From assembly GCA_961205875.1 (NCBI GenBank), contig OY540813.1, positions 5,675,001 to 5,739,000 of the forward strand: a DNA stretch of 64,000 nucleotides, written 5' to 3'. The translations under genes and the position numbers were made by a program. Positions 21,576-33,907 of the stretch are shown here, piece after piece. Origin of the DNA: Sialis fuliginosa (Eukaryota > Arthropoda > Insecta > Megaloptera > Sialidae). The notes under the pieces are model-generated. The model did not search any database, was not told the DNA's origin, and was given only the letters and a program-made list of their open reading frames with translations. The stretch's first letter is position 1, and each line of letters begins with the position of its first letter.

Positions 21576-22249
21576 AGATGTTTGGATATACATCTCCATT
21601 ATTTGTAAATAAGAAATAGAAATCGTATGTAATAAAAATATAAAACATTATTTTCAACAAATGATTACCTATATTTAATATGTAATTGATTTCATGCAAA
21701 TAATCCTTCAATGTAATTATTAATAAATGTGTGTAATGAAAAGTAAATAGTATTACAGGAGTTATAGATAAATTCAATAACATTTTGATGGAGAGTAAAG
21801 TTTGACCACAAGCGTTTAAATTACTGATTAATAATACATATTGAATGTAGCGAATGTTTCATTTTATGTATCATTTGTTATAATACTATAGTTGTGGTTG
21901 AATGTTCAAACTCGTTATCAGTTTTCCGAGAAAATTGCTGCAGCGAATTTAGTTCATATGTATGTTAATAAACCTATGTTTGAAGAAGAAGTTGTAAGTG
22001 ACCTATATAAGTGCCGTGTTAGTATTTATGTAGAAAAGCTGTAATTGATAATTATACTGGCATTAGTCTCTTATTATTCTAATTGAATCAGTCTTGATTG
22101 AAGTTAAGATTTGCTCTTAAATTAGTATTGTGCATTTGAACTAATCTGTATTACAAATATGAATATTTTTACTGCTGAGATAAGAAACGAAAAACAAAGG
22201 CGTATAATCAGAAATGCATATATTTTTTTTTATATTTGTTTATCTAATA
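21576..22249. other. A+T-rich stretch, no gene seen
   Basis: Nothing recognised. A weak donor-like GTAAGTG at 21993 has no supporting exon. Confidence 0.45.
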
Positions 22250-22663
22250 AAAAACGTTGGTACGTATGTATGTGATCTCATCAGGCTTAAACCACTGGAC
22301 GTATCGAAGCCATATTTACACCATATGTTCGTTTGGTGCTCTGATAAGTTTATAGATTTTTAGGACCGGGTAGGTGGGTTGAGATATTTCGAAAAAAAAT
22401 TTCCGTATAAAAAATACATCAAAAAGTTGGTTTTTTGTATGTGATATCACCAGGCCTAAACCACTGGACGTATCGAAGCCATATTCACACCATATGTGCT
22501 CCGTTAGAATATATGTTATGTGGAAAGAAATATTTTTAAACAAATTATTTTTGAGCAGAACAACGTTTGCCGGGTCGGTTAAAACAACAATTACAACCCT
22601 CTATACGTTACAGGGGGTGAAATATTAACTCCCGTGCGAAGCCGTGACGAGTCCGCTAGTTTC
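22250..22663 (+). mobile_element. Repeat with internal 58-bp duplication and GAAGCCGTGACGAG tail
   Basis: The block AAACCACTGGACGTATCGAA...GCCATATT occurs at 22271-22328 and again at 22440-22497 in the same orientation, 169 bases apart. The right end CGTGCGAAGCCGTGACGAGT...CCGCTAGT is the 3' end seen on many non-autonomous insect repeats. The minus frame at 22316-22543 is incidental. Confidence 0.65.
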
Positions 22664-23424
22664 AATATAAAGTTTTAAATACTTTTAAACAACAATGTTA
22701 TATTTTTAATATTATCAACCTATTGGAAAATTTCTTTGCTAAGAGAAGTGTTAGAGATGTGAAATAAAATAAATGATAAGTAGATATGAACAAATGTATA
22801 CAAAGAATGTCTCCTAAAAGCTTCCATCTGTCTAAGAAAATGGAGCTATCTATAGAGGTTTTTAAAAACTCCAAAATATATCAAATGTAAAGGGCAAATA
22901 TTTTCGACAGATTGTGTAACTTCGCACGAAAGTGAAAACTATAGAAGGTCAATAGTTTATAACCGATAATCGAATATTCCGTCCACAATATGTAGTTATA
23001 AACGATAAATTCTCTGTATAGGTACTATTAGGTACCTATTCTAGTATCATATGTTAGCTTCATCACGCTTATTGAGAAGTGTTTAATGTAGTGACTGATT
23101 CGGTTACATATTGTAGAGATCACACGTTCGATTCCTATTAAAGTTGAAATTTCCAATCGCCGTTATAACCGTATTTAATTAATGTTGTTAATTGTTGATT
23201 GCTGCAACATGCCGATGTTCCTGGTTGCAATAATCAAGGGTCTGAAAGGGAACACCACTGTTGTTGTTATAAATGAAGCTTTATTACGACAATTATTGCT
23301 ATGTTTAGTAATTGATGTATGTTTGATTTATTTATGAACGTAAATTTTACTTTCTTCTCATAACCAAAACAATGTGATCAATTTTTGGCACTTGATTTCA
23401 AATTTACCACTTAATTTTTTCGTT
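22664..23424. other. A+T-rich stretch, no gene seen
   Basis: A small inverted repeat AGGTACTATTAGGTACCT occurs near 23019-23038. Nothing else was recognised. Confidence 0.45.
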
Positions 23425-23610
23425 TCACTTCTGTGTTTGTCCCCTAAATCTTTGTCTCGAGTATATCTCATGAACCATTGAACAGATTTTAATGAAAATT
23501 GGCTTGCTAGTAGATATATGTAAAATATTTCAAGAAAGGAGCATTTTCATGAAATTGTAAAGAATCTTTTTTGTTGTTTATAAAATGAAAAAAAATTCAT
23601 ATAACTTTTG
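23425..23610 (+). mobile_element. Family C repeat, decayed copy 5
   Basis: TTCTGTGTTTGTCCCCTAAA, ATATCTCATGAACCATTGAA and GAAATTGTAAAGAATCTTTT follow the family C order but are strongly diverged. Confidence 0.45.
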
Positions 23611-23628
23611 TAGTAAAATGGTTTTATA

Positions 23629-24162
23629 AGGTACTGGCACCAGTCTTGGATATGACCCCAGTAATGTCTATTTTTTAATTAAATGTACTGAATTAGAAAT
23701 ATTTGTTGATATTTGATTACCTACTACCATTTCTGAATATTAATCTATATACATTTAACTATCTTACAGCGTGATTTGATAACAATCTGCCAATATGTGT
23801 CAAAATAGTGGACATTTAAACTAATTATTAGTATAATTTATTTATTAATTATTATATTATCATAACAACTGCTTTACATTGTTTCAAATTTGACGATTCT
23901 TTCTTTTATATCTTTTGTGCCCATCACTGCGTGCTCATTACTGGTTTTACTTTATCCATTACTGGAGAAAAAACATAAACAAAATAAAAGGCTATAATTT
24001 AAAAAACAAACTATATTTGCGGATTTTTGTAATTAAATTGATAAAATAAAGAGTTGCTTGCTTTATTAGTAACATGAGTTCATGAGAATTACAAAAAAAA
24101 CCCGTCAATCACAAAAACAGTAAACATTGCTCTTATAGCGGCCATAACTGGTGCCAATACCT
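23629..24162 (+). mobile_element. Family A MITE, copy 2
   Basis: Begins AGGTACTGGCACCAGTCTTG and ends GGCCATAACTGGTGCCAATACCT, with TA on both sides; 534 bp. Internal order is TGACCCCAGTAATG, AGCGTGATTTGATAACAATC, GCAACTGC-like block, CCATTACTGGAGAAAA. Opposite orientation to copies 1, 4, 5 and 8. Non-coding. Confidence 0.88.
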
Positions 24163-26783
24163 TATGTAAAAATGTAAATCCTTTTGTTGATTCCAATTTT
24201 GATATCTTAATTATAATTGAAGTCAGTTCCAGAAAATACATACAATGTTGTTGAATTTCTTTAGTAAATGTAAATATCTTAACAATATGATAAAATGTAT
24301 AAAAAAGTAAAAAGGTAATCTATTTATATACATATAAAGTATTACGAGTAGTAAAGACTTAAATGTCAGATACTATAAAATACGCATGTAGTATCACAAT
24401 GAAAGTTATTACGAGAAACATCAAAGGAAATATATTGAAACGGTAGAAATCCAAGAAATGTATTGAATTGATAAAGAATTGAAAGATTTATCTCTTAGGT
24501 ATTTATAAAATTAAATAAGAGGTATTTATTTACATTTACTGACATAAATGTTCTCTGAATTTTATCAATTTATCCAGAACTACGTATTTTTTTTAAATTA
24601 CAATTTATATATATAGGAATTAATTTATTTTGTATACTTATTAAATATATCTAGTGAATTTTTGATAGTTTATTTTAAAAATTATTTTCGCATGCATAAA
24701 CTCCTTTTGAAATCGATTTATTGGTAATAATGTGATTAAAACCATATGAAACAGTATGTTTTTATAATTAATTACACTTCGACATTTGAATTACATATTC
24801 TGTTTTGCATGTAGTACAAAATTCAGAACATGATGTGGTATAGTTAATGACAAATATGTCTAGTATAATTACGTGCTGACAATATTTTTTTTTGTTTTAA
24901 TTATTACTAACACATTTTAGTTAGATGAATATATTATATTTATTTGTGAGTTAATCGTCAGTGGGAGGAATGTACTGAATATAGAATTAAATTTAATTAC
25001 GGTCCATAGGGATTTCAATGTTATTTTAGACATAGGCAAATATTTATTTTCCTCCAAAATGTATTTTTTCTTGTAAATTTTAAACTAGACCCAAAACCAT
25101 TAGTTCTAAATTTTATTCTTTAGTTTGGTCATAAAAGTTCCAAAAAATGTATAAATTAAGGTGCTTTGGATTTGACATTTAAAATTTGAATTTAGGGAAT
25201 TTGAATCATTTATTTTTACTAGTTAACAAATAAAATATTTTTAATACGTTTAAAAAGTTAAATCTTAAGTTATTAAAAATTATCAAATGTCAAAATGGAA
25301 TTTATAAAGTTGGAAAACAATTCAAAGCATAATATTTTCAGCAATTTGTAAATAATTTTTGACGACTTGATTAAGACAACTCAAGGATAAAATTAATACC
25401 ATTGATAAATTTGAATCATATTTCTAATTTGCAAGAAAAAAAATTTAGTTGGTCAGCAGAGGAAATATATGCATACGTTTGAAATAACACTGAAAATCCC
25501 TATACATACTTATTTATTATTTTAATTTACTGAAGAATTTAATAATATATCTCACTTTTATTTTCGCACCTGGTATTGAAATGGAAATCAAATAAGAATT
25601 GTCGATAAACAATATGCCGCTAAGGTGTTAACTATGTAGATTACGTATCTACATAACAATATGTAGATGTACATACGTTCTTCTCGAATTTCATTTGAAT
25701 TTTGTTTACTATAAATGAAATAAATCGAATCAATTTTTTATTTATTTATTATAAAATATGCCAGATTTGTAATTCTTATCTAAAAATGTCGAAATTCAAA
25801 TTTATATTATGCATTTTTGTGGTTCTTTTATTATTTTATTATCAATAGATTGCGTCGATTATTTTTTATATACTAGAACTAAAAAGTTTCACCATAAAAA
25901 ATACAATGCCGTAGGTACTTATTAATAGTTACGTTTTTACACTACTTTTTTCAACGAAGCAAAACTATTTTAAAATAGTACTGATTTCCGCAAAAAATCT
26001 ACCCTCTTCCGTTTACAGGAACACAATATTTATAAATACACAAAATTGTACACAGCCCCTGTTAATTTAAAGTAGTGAAATCCTTACGTACAAAACATAC
26101 CGATACTTACCCTATTTAGTTTGCTGAAAGATGCACATGCTACACCTTGTTGCACCGAACGTACCTAGTATCTATAGTTCTAGTTATAGGTTATAGCCAC
26201 ATTTGTACGTGGACTGTTGACAAAGTTCTATGAAATAAAAACTTTTATTTCATAAGATCGTTTGCTAATTTTTCCCTCTTGTATTCCCTGTTCGTAATAT
26301 TTCGTAAGATTTCTATTTTTGTATTTAACGATTTATCAATAAGATGTATTTTGAAGATCTATTGCAAAATGAGACATGTTTTTTTAAGAAAAACTGCATA
26401 GCAATAGAAAAGCAAATTAATTAACATATATAGCATTATTAAATTAGTAAGAGGAATCTTACGTAAGAATGATTTGGGATTCAATCTTATAATCCCTCTC
26501 TCTTTAGAAGCTTTCCGTAATAAACGGACGCTCTATAGATTTTTAAAATCATTTCTTATACGTATAGGTACAACGAATAAAATAATGTAATTATGGAAAA
26601 ATTCAAACTCGAAATTTCAACGTAACTACACTTTTAAGGATCTCTTGAATTGAGTACGACCATTATCTCAAAATGACATTTATTACAGTCCAACACGGTG
26701 AATCTTACAAATATCAAAATTTAAACTAATCCGGAAACGTACCTATTATAACAAACAGATAAAAACTATGGTTATGACTTATA
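24163..26783. other. Long A+T-rich stretch, no gene seen
   Basis: About 2.6 kb without recognised repeats, frames or composition islands. Two weakly related AAATTTGAATT-rich blocks near 25100-25320 are low complexity. Confidence 0.5.
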
Positions 26784-26924
26784 AAATACAAATCCCCTAA
26801 CCATAAAAATTGTAAAAGTTTAGACTTACACAGTGTCTTTAGGACTCCGATGATGATAGCATTGCTATTGAAACACGTGTAAGTCTAAACTCTTACAATT
26901 TTTATGGTTAGGGGATTTGTATTT
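26784..26924. mobile_element. Foldback MITE, about 48-bp arms
   Basis: The left arm AAATACAAATCCCCTAACCA (from 26784) is mirrored nearly perfectly by the right arm ending TGGTTAGGGGATTTGTATTT (to 26924). One or two mismatches over about 48 bp, central 45 bases unique. Arm identity suggests recent insertion or gene conversion. No sure target duplication. Confidence 0.8.
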
Positions 26925-28584
26925 GATAACGTACCTATTATCAGAAAAAATGTTTTAAATAAAAGTTGTAGATAATATTAATGTTTAAAATTTTTCTACA
27001 GAAAAGCAATTTTTTGAGACATAATATTTTTAAAAACTTATTGAAATTAGATATCCTTAAAATTAAATTGAATTTCGTATAGAATATATTAATTACAAAT
27101 GTAGCTGTTTTAACTCGTAAACTTGAGTGTAGAAAAGGAATTCCCCCACACGAAGCTGTTGAACCCCTGTTTCTTTAAGAAGTGTGTGTATCTTGAATAC
27201 CCTTTGCAGACGAAACACCTGGCTGTAACGCAGACATACGATCGCAGACAAAATCATACGGTGTCATCTTCTGTTGAGAGTTGGCCTTTTATCAGATCAA
27301 TCGAAGTTACCACGTGTATAATGGATATGTGAATTAAGTAGTAATTACTTTATATGTGTAGGTATGTTTGATATGTTCCCAGATAGACATATATGATGAT
27401 CTCGAGTTGATAAAATACATTTTTACAAAATTTATAGCAATTTTGTTTGAGTAAATAGATTTACTTCATGTAAAAACTTTTCATTACACCATTTGTAAAA
27501 TTTTTCATCATTTACAGATTAATCATTTGTTTGGGTAAAAATGATTCAAATATTACTTAAAAATTGCGTAAACTCATAATATGCAGTAAGCCGTGAGTTA
27601 AATATGATGCAAATATGATGTAGATGTGTCTAGCTGAATTTGTAAACTTTTGTTGCAAGGTGAGAGATATTTAAAAAAAAAAACAATAGGGATTTTTTGA
27701 TACAGGAAGGAGATACTGTCTAATAAATAAATTCTAGTTTAAAAAAACTAGCTTGTGCTTATTGTTATCCATTGAGAAGTCCCTATATGACCACCTCAAT
27801 CATCATATAAGCTCGACGGTACCATATTATTGTATTGCCACTAAAATTGCGTAAGTTTGCAAATTTTCAAATCGATACGAGAATAAATTAGAAGTGAGTT
27901 GTAAGATTTGCTTAGAGTGTTAGGTTAGTCTAATAAAAGCGTGTTAAAAAGTATGCCATGTGATGGAAGAATGCTTCCTTGTGCTAAATTCTGCAAAAGG
28001 AGATAATTTTGAAAAAACTACAAAAATAATACTCTTTTTATAGAAAATGTAATGTTCTATAAAAAAGATTCTATACAGTTTTCATGATATTTAAAAAAAA
28101 AACACTTGGAAATTCAACAGTTTCACATATTTACACATTTTAGTGAAACCCAAGTTAAAATTTATTTATGTATTTGATAAGGGTTTTGGGGGAAATTTTG
28201 AAATTGCAGACTATTTTTTTCTTTTAGAAACAATTTCCCATCCTTTAAATATGGCAAGGAAGCAAAAATAATATATGATATAATATATAACAACAAAATC
28301 CTGAAATATTTTTATTTTAAATTAAATAGGTTTATCCTATTTAGTGTTATCACAGAAATACAATTGCAAAAGTAATTTTTCATTGAAAAAAGCAATTATA
28401 CTCTATTTTCCAGTACTAAATCACCTGGAATACGGTTTAAATAAACGGTTTTTATATAATCTTAAAAGCAAATCTTGTTTCATAAATATCAGTTTTATAA
28501 ATGACGGAAAGAGTGTTGAAATAAACATTTTTATGATAATGTCATGGGCTTTATGGCCGTGTATACCAGCGGTTCTTAATTTTT
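26925..28584. other. A+T-rich stretch with balanced island at 27120-27340
   Basis: 27120-27340 is near-balanced and apparently unique (CCCCCACACGAAGCTGTTGA, GACGAAACACCTGGCTGTAA, CAGACATACGATCGCAGACA). It has one 69-codon frame without ATG start or signature. It could be an enhancer or small exon. The remainder is A+T-rich. Confidence 0.4.
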
Positions 28585-29267
28585 AACTTCCCAACTGGAA
28601 GGTATTGTAATCGGTCCGAAAATCAAAATCAAAAATTTCAACATAATTGTATGTTTTAAGGTCACTATAGTATATTTACACTATTTTCAGAAAGATGTTT
28701 GTGTGTGTGTGTATGTACGTACGTGCGTATGTGCGTGTCATTTTTTACGTTCACGAAATCTCGTAAATAAAAAATGCTATTGACTTCGTTGGATTTTTCG
28801 AAATTCAACCCCTAAGAGGGTAAAAAGGGGTGTAAAGTTTTTTTTGGTCTGATTTACTTGAAACTTAGCATAAATATTCTACAATATAAATAATGAAAAA
28901 TGTATTTCAGTATTTTTTTTGTTATACGAGCCTAAACAGCCATAGAAGGGGTGAAAACCACCATCAAAATTTGAATTTTAAATACTAATAAATAAGTCTA
29001 CAATTCATGTTGCATTGGAAATAAATGCAATTAAATTTAAATTGTCAGATTAGTTATTATAAAAACAAATGCAATTTAATTCAAATTGTCAAATTAGTTA
29101 TTCTAAAAATGTGTGTTATATTATTGACATTAGAATATTAGAAAACTAATATTCATAATACAAAGGTCAGTTTTATTTCATATTAAAAAAAATATTCACA
29201 TAAACTATATGTATGGAAACAATAAATCAGTATTCAAGTATTTATAATCATACCATGTTGGGAAGTT
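28585..29267. mobile_element. Element bounded by AACTTCCCAAC inverted ends
   Basis: AACTTCCCAAC at 28585-28595 is exactly mirrored by GTTGGGAAGTT at 29257-29267, 683 bp apart. Inside are TTGTAATCGGTCCGAAAATC, a TGTG/TACG microsatellite (about 28690-28735) and CCCCTAAGAGGGTAAAAAGG, all of a kind common in insect repeats. No target duplication is clear, so chance pairing of the ends is possible. Confidence 0.5.
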
Positions 29268-30034
29268 GATTGTGTGGACCTAAAGGGTCTCACCCCAACC
29301 CGAAGCTTGTTACTTTTTTATTCTGATGAGCTATACTAAAACATGCACTGATATAATTTTCACCGGTAGATAATTACATTAAAATGGCTTAAAAAATTCC
29401 CAACAAGAAAATACAATAGGGTTAACTATAAACACACCTGTTGAGACTCACTAGTGCAGGCATGTGTTATATTACAAACATGCTAGTAGACGCGTGAACT
29501 ATTAACAATGATTGTTTAGAAAGAAATATTATGTAATTATTATACTTATGAGAAATCTACGTAATAACATTATTGTTTGAATGTTTTTTTTTTATTGATT
29601 TTAATTATTTTATATATTTAGTCTATTGTCTGAAAAGGTCTACTAGTTTGAATGGGTCGGGGAATACTGTTTATTTAAATATAAGTCATGAATTAGTTAT
29701 GAATGTGTTTTTTAAATAGATGTCTGGTCGAATTTTTTATGTAACAGGGTTTGATAATATTGTTTTTCGTAATTTTTTTGTTAATTGTACAAATGAAGTA
29801 ATATTATATTATATAGATTGATATTAATTTTAACTTAAGGTACTCTACATTTCGTTAATTTTAGTAAGAAAATAAGGTGTCAAAAATTGAGCGTTAGAGG
29901 TCTTTACTTGTAAACACTAAAATGAAAAAAACATTTTTTGTTCATAGATGCGTATTTTTGGATAAAATAAAAATAAATAATAATTTTTCGTTCCACCCTA
30001 ATTTCCACCCTGAATTAATTGATATTATAAAATA
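29268..30034. other. A+T-rich stretch, no gene seen
   Basis: GGACCTAAAGGGTCTCACCC at the left is a small balanced patch. Nothing else recognised. Confidence 0.45.
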
Positions 30035-30310
30035 ATTGGTCGAGCATAGTCGAAATCCAAATTTTTGGAATTTTCTGCTTACCATTTTTTTTTTTTTATA
30101 TTTTAGCTTGAATTTTGGGTTTAGGTTGAATTTTTTCAAGTTGGTTAAACCCAAAATTCACGCTTAAATAGAAAAAAACTGGTAAGCAGAAAATTCCAAA
30201 AATTTGGATTTCGATTAAGCTCGACCAATGCTATATTTTGCTATATTTGGTATCGCACACTTTTTTTGTGTGTGGCTGTGTAATCAGACATATATTATTC
30301 CTATGTTGTG
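30035..30310. mobile_element. Family I palindromic element
   Basis: Arms 30035-30124 and 30146-30229 are inverted copies (ATTGGTCGAGC...TTTTGGAATTTTCTGCTTAC) around a loop of about 21 bases. The right arm and following CTATATTTGG...GTGTGGCTGTGTAATCAG match the single-arm copy at 10285-10460. Confidence 0.75.
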
Positions 30311-30640
30311 TCACTTATGTAGTTACACCTCTCTTTGTGTTGCACCAAGTACTGAAATCTTTGTTGAGACTCTTGAAGAGGTTTCCCTCAAACGACGACG
30401 CGGTCGAGTTGCTGTTACTCTCTCAAGTTTGATTATTTTTAAAACAGCACGCACAATGTCAACATTGCGCCGCCGTCAGCGAAAAACTCGCGTGCGCTAC
30501 CCTCTTCCCCCCAGAACACAACCCCCTCGTGACGGTCTTATGTCGCGTCTCTTGTGCACTAACCCCTACTGTTTTAACCTTCCCCCACTTTTGCCCCCAT
30601 CCACGCCACCTGGATATCTTTTTGTTTATGTGGTGTAACA
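30311..30640. promoter_or_regulatory. GC-rich island, candidate promoter or exon
   Basis: From about 30440 the sequence is GC-rich and CpG-rich (ATTGCGCCGCCGTCAGCG, CTCGCGTGCGCTACCC, CCCCTCGTGACGG), then CT-rich to 30615. An open frame of 136 codons (30228-30638) crosses it but starts in repeat I and has Arg- and Pro-rich low-complexity content, so I do not call it a gene. The phrase CCCCTACTGTTTTA recurs at 62665-62680 in another island. Confidence 0.35.
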
Positions 30641-30791
30641 TTTAATAATACCAGAAATGTCTAATTCTGCATTGTTTTTTTTTTATCCTCTGTGATGTAT
30701 GGTGTACAAAATGTTTTTGTATGTGATTTAATGCGTTTTTTTTTTTAAATACATTTTTACGGTGACGATAATTTGTTTTTTTAGTATTGCG

Positions 30792-31255
30792 TCCTCGCAA
30801 TATCGAAGATACGAGAAGCTTGGTGATCGTTTTAGAATGAGACAAAAAATTGTTCTCCGATTTCAAAATTTTAAATTGCTATTTCCGTTCAAGACACACT
30901 TATCGTTCCGTGTCTGTCTGTCTGCCTATGCGTGTGTCTGTCTGTCCGTTCCCTGAATCCTTGTCACACGCATAGTTCATGAACCGATATTAATGAAACT
31001 TGGTTGGATGGTTGCGTCTGGCTTGAGGATGGTCCCATTTCAAAATCATCAAAATCGTGTGTAAGGGGGAGGGATGAATATTTATTTTTTCAAGATATCT
31101 CAAGAACGACACACGTTACGTGAAAATTTTATAGAATCTTTTTAAGTTTACAACGTTTGTTGTCAAATATTCCCTTACAAAGATTTATTTCAATTTGCTT
31201 TAAAAAATCGTGTTTATTGTTTTTTTTTTGTTTTAATTGATATTTACTTTGACGT
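30792..31255 (+). mobile_element. Family C repeat, copy 2
   Basis: Starts TCCTCGCAATATCGAAGATA and keeps the order CCGTGTCTGTCTGTCTG, GAACCGATATTAATGAAACT, TGGCTTGAGGATGGTCCCAT and AAGATATCTCAAGAACGACA. It ends near GATATTTACTTTGACGTG. The frames at 30642 and 30762 overlap it and are incidental. Confidence 0.8.
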
Positions 31256-32834
31256 GACCCAAAAAATTCACGGCCCGCACCCAGCTCTAGTACTAACTTA
31301 GAAGTGCACTTAGTCGGTTAATTAAAATCTTTAAAATTCTGTCTTATGTACGAGATAAAAACATTTGTGTTCTGTTTCATCAAAACAATTTTCCTTTTTC
31401 ACGTTTTTTTCTAAAAACACACGTAGACATCGTAAGTGTACTTCTAAAAGCTTTAAAAACGACAAAAGAAAACTTTGACTCTTTCAAAACATGAGTAACA
31501 AACATAAAAAACGTTATAGTTTATATAGATCTACACATATATCTACAACTTACAGAAATTATTGTAGTATAATTTGGAAAAATAAATTAATAAGGTAATA
31601 AATTTTTTTCAGTTTGTTAGGATGTGTATTATTTTTATGTTAATTTGTATTCATGCATTAATTCTCCGACACGCCATCTGTTTTTTTGGCTACTTAATTG
31701 TCAATATTTTGACACATGTGGATGTAGGTATTAACAGAATAGGCGGTTCTTAAATACGCCCACTTTTATGTCAGATATAATAATATTGTCTTGGATATTA
31801 AACAAATATTTTATAAGTATGTTTTAAAAAGTTATGTGAATATTATTTCTGAATCGTAAATTTTTAGTTGTTAATTATGATACCAATAAATTTAATTCCA
31901 TCGTTAAATATGTTTTTTGCATCATTAATAAATGAAAAAAAGCATTTTTTGTGTCGAAAGCATAATATATTCATAATTATTTTAATTAATGTTAAAAGAA
32001 CTGATTGAACCAATTGGTTGAAATTGCATCTTTAATCGATTTTCTTGGTATACAGATGAAAGAAAGGGAACTTAACTGATTCTGAGAAGACTTTAGTATT
32101 ATTTGATCAAACGTAAATGCAACTACAAGAATATAATTTTTTTTAATAGGGAATTTAAAATATTTCATCATTTCAAATTTTATATTTAATTTGATCCCAT
32201 ATAATAATTTAAAGAGCTAAATAAAAAACATTAAATATTTATAATTTTATTTTAAATATAAATCATTGCTAAATAAATACAACCACTTTTGTGTAAATAA
32301 TAAAAGTCAATTTATTTTCTCGGTGTTTACCTCTTTGTATTTAATATAAATGTATCATTTGAACTCGAGAATTGTAAAACCGGCCGTCACTTGTTCAGTT
32401 TAAAACAAAAGTTTTCAATTTGTTTTTTGTTTTTTATCGTTCATATGTATTCACATTGTAATGAATTCTTTTTATTTTCAATATTTTCATCAACACTAAA
32501 TCGTGTAGGTGTATTTATTTTTTATTTGTATTTCAAGTTGAGCTTTTCAGTATCTCGAATTTTGTACAATTAGTTTATGAAAAATAATTTGATTTTCTTG
32601 TCTCGCATTGGTCATTTTATCAAATTCCATCCATTCATTTTTTGGCTAGAATTTATGAAAAATCAGTATTGTTAATGTTTCTGTACCTTTGATTTTTGAC
32701 GTCAAATATATATACGTTTACAATGTCCATACATTCATAAAATAAACGTTTTAATCACATATTAGAAAGTTAATAATTCATTTGTACGAGTATTAAATAT
32801 GCAAACATGTTATAATAATATATTTAGTATATAG
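31256..32834. other. A+T-rich stretch, no gene seen
   Basis: ATTCACGGCCCGCACCCAGC...TCTAGT at 31266-31290 resembles a repeat 3' end. The rest is A+T-rich; the 60-codon frame at 32391 is chance-like. Confidence 0.45.
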
Positions 32835-33899
32835 CAGTGGCGAGGCGTGAAGTTTTTAATAAGGGAAGCATATTTTGTCAATCCTCCCCCTCCTATTAAC
32901 AAAAAAAACTAGTTATGAAACACCTTAAGTTCAAGCTTTTACTTTTTAAAATAAATTCTTATATATTTATATAGTAACTAAATGATTCTACGTCTTATTT
33001 TCTTGTATTTTAGTTGATATTTGTATAACGATTTGTAAGGAAATTTCACTAAAAAAGTTTGAATTTTTTATTTTGTTAAAAGTATGTTTATTGCATAGAA
33101 AATCATGTGAAAAGTTGAAATTTTCAAACCGCAGGTCTGAATCTCAAACCGTTCTCGAGATATAGCCTCTCAAAGTTTTAGTTTTTTCAAATTTTTGGAG
33201 AAAAAAGGCCATAACTTTTGAACGGGTGGTCGGAATTGATTTTAGTTGGCGGATTTGAAATCAGCGTATCAAAATCTATATAATGACATGTATAATACTT
33301 TAAAATCCGATAAAAAAAAATTCGTCAAAAATCGACATTTTTTTAAGGTATACCCCTTTCAATTTTTTCGATTTTTTGCGAAATTTTTTTTCTCGAGTTT
33401 TAAGGTATTGTACATGTAATTATATAGATTTTGACACGCTGATTCCAAATCCGTCAACTAAAATCAATTCCGACCACCCGTTCAAAAGTTAGAGCCATTT
33501 TTCTTTAAAATTTTGAAAAAACTGAAACTTTGAGAGGCTATATCTCATGAACGGTTTGAGATACAGACCTGCGGTTTGAAAATTTCAACTTTTCACGTCA
33601 TTTTCTATACAATAAACATACTTTACGGAAATAAAAAATGTGGACTTTTTTAGTGAAATTTCCTTACAAATCGTCATACAAATATCGATTAAAATACAAA
33701 AAAATAAGACGTAGAGGTATTATAGTTTTTTAATTGAGAGTGTAAATTAATATTAAATGCAATTTTTGGTTAAAATGTTTTAGTTGCGCATAAAGATGAA
33801 TATTCTAATAATATTTTTAAATTATTTATTAACTGAAAACACAGATTTGTATTAATTTACCCCACTGCTTCCCCTGCTTCCATGGACACTTCGCCACTG
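32835..33899. mobile_element. hAT element with about 350-bp-arm palindrome, copy 1
   Basis: Ends CAGTGGCGAGGCGTGAAG and, reverse-complemented, CAGTGGCGAAGTGTCCATGG. The 8 bases GTATATAG flank it exactly (32827-32834, 33900-33907). Within it, 32988-33717 is a near-palindrome: CTACGTCTTATTTTCTTGTA, ACCGCAGGTCTG, TCTCAAACCGTTCTCGAGAT and GAACGGGTGGTCGGAATTGA all recur inverted. A second, inverted copy lies at 56205-57275. Non-autonomous, no coding capacity. If transcribed it would make a long hairpin RNA. Confidence 0.95.
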
Positions 33900-33907
33900 G
33901 TATATAG

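Noticed and set aside
24163-26783. Possible hidden gene in the long repeat-poor stretch
   Set aside because: No composition shift, long frame, strong splice pair or motif cluster was seen on either strand.
28691-28735. TG/TACG tract as a possible Z-DNA or regulatory element
   Set aside because: Ordinary microsatellite inside a repeat; several similar tracts occur in the window.
28585-29267. Secure call of a complete transposon from AACTTCCCAAC ends
   Set aside because: Kept only as a moderate feature because no target duplication was found and 11-bp inverted matches can occur by chance.
30228-30638. 136-codon open frame over a GC-rich island
   Set aside because: Starts inside repeat I, content is Arg/Pro/Leu low complexity, and GC-rich DNA has few stops. 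No domain seen.
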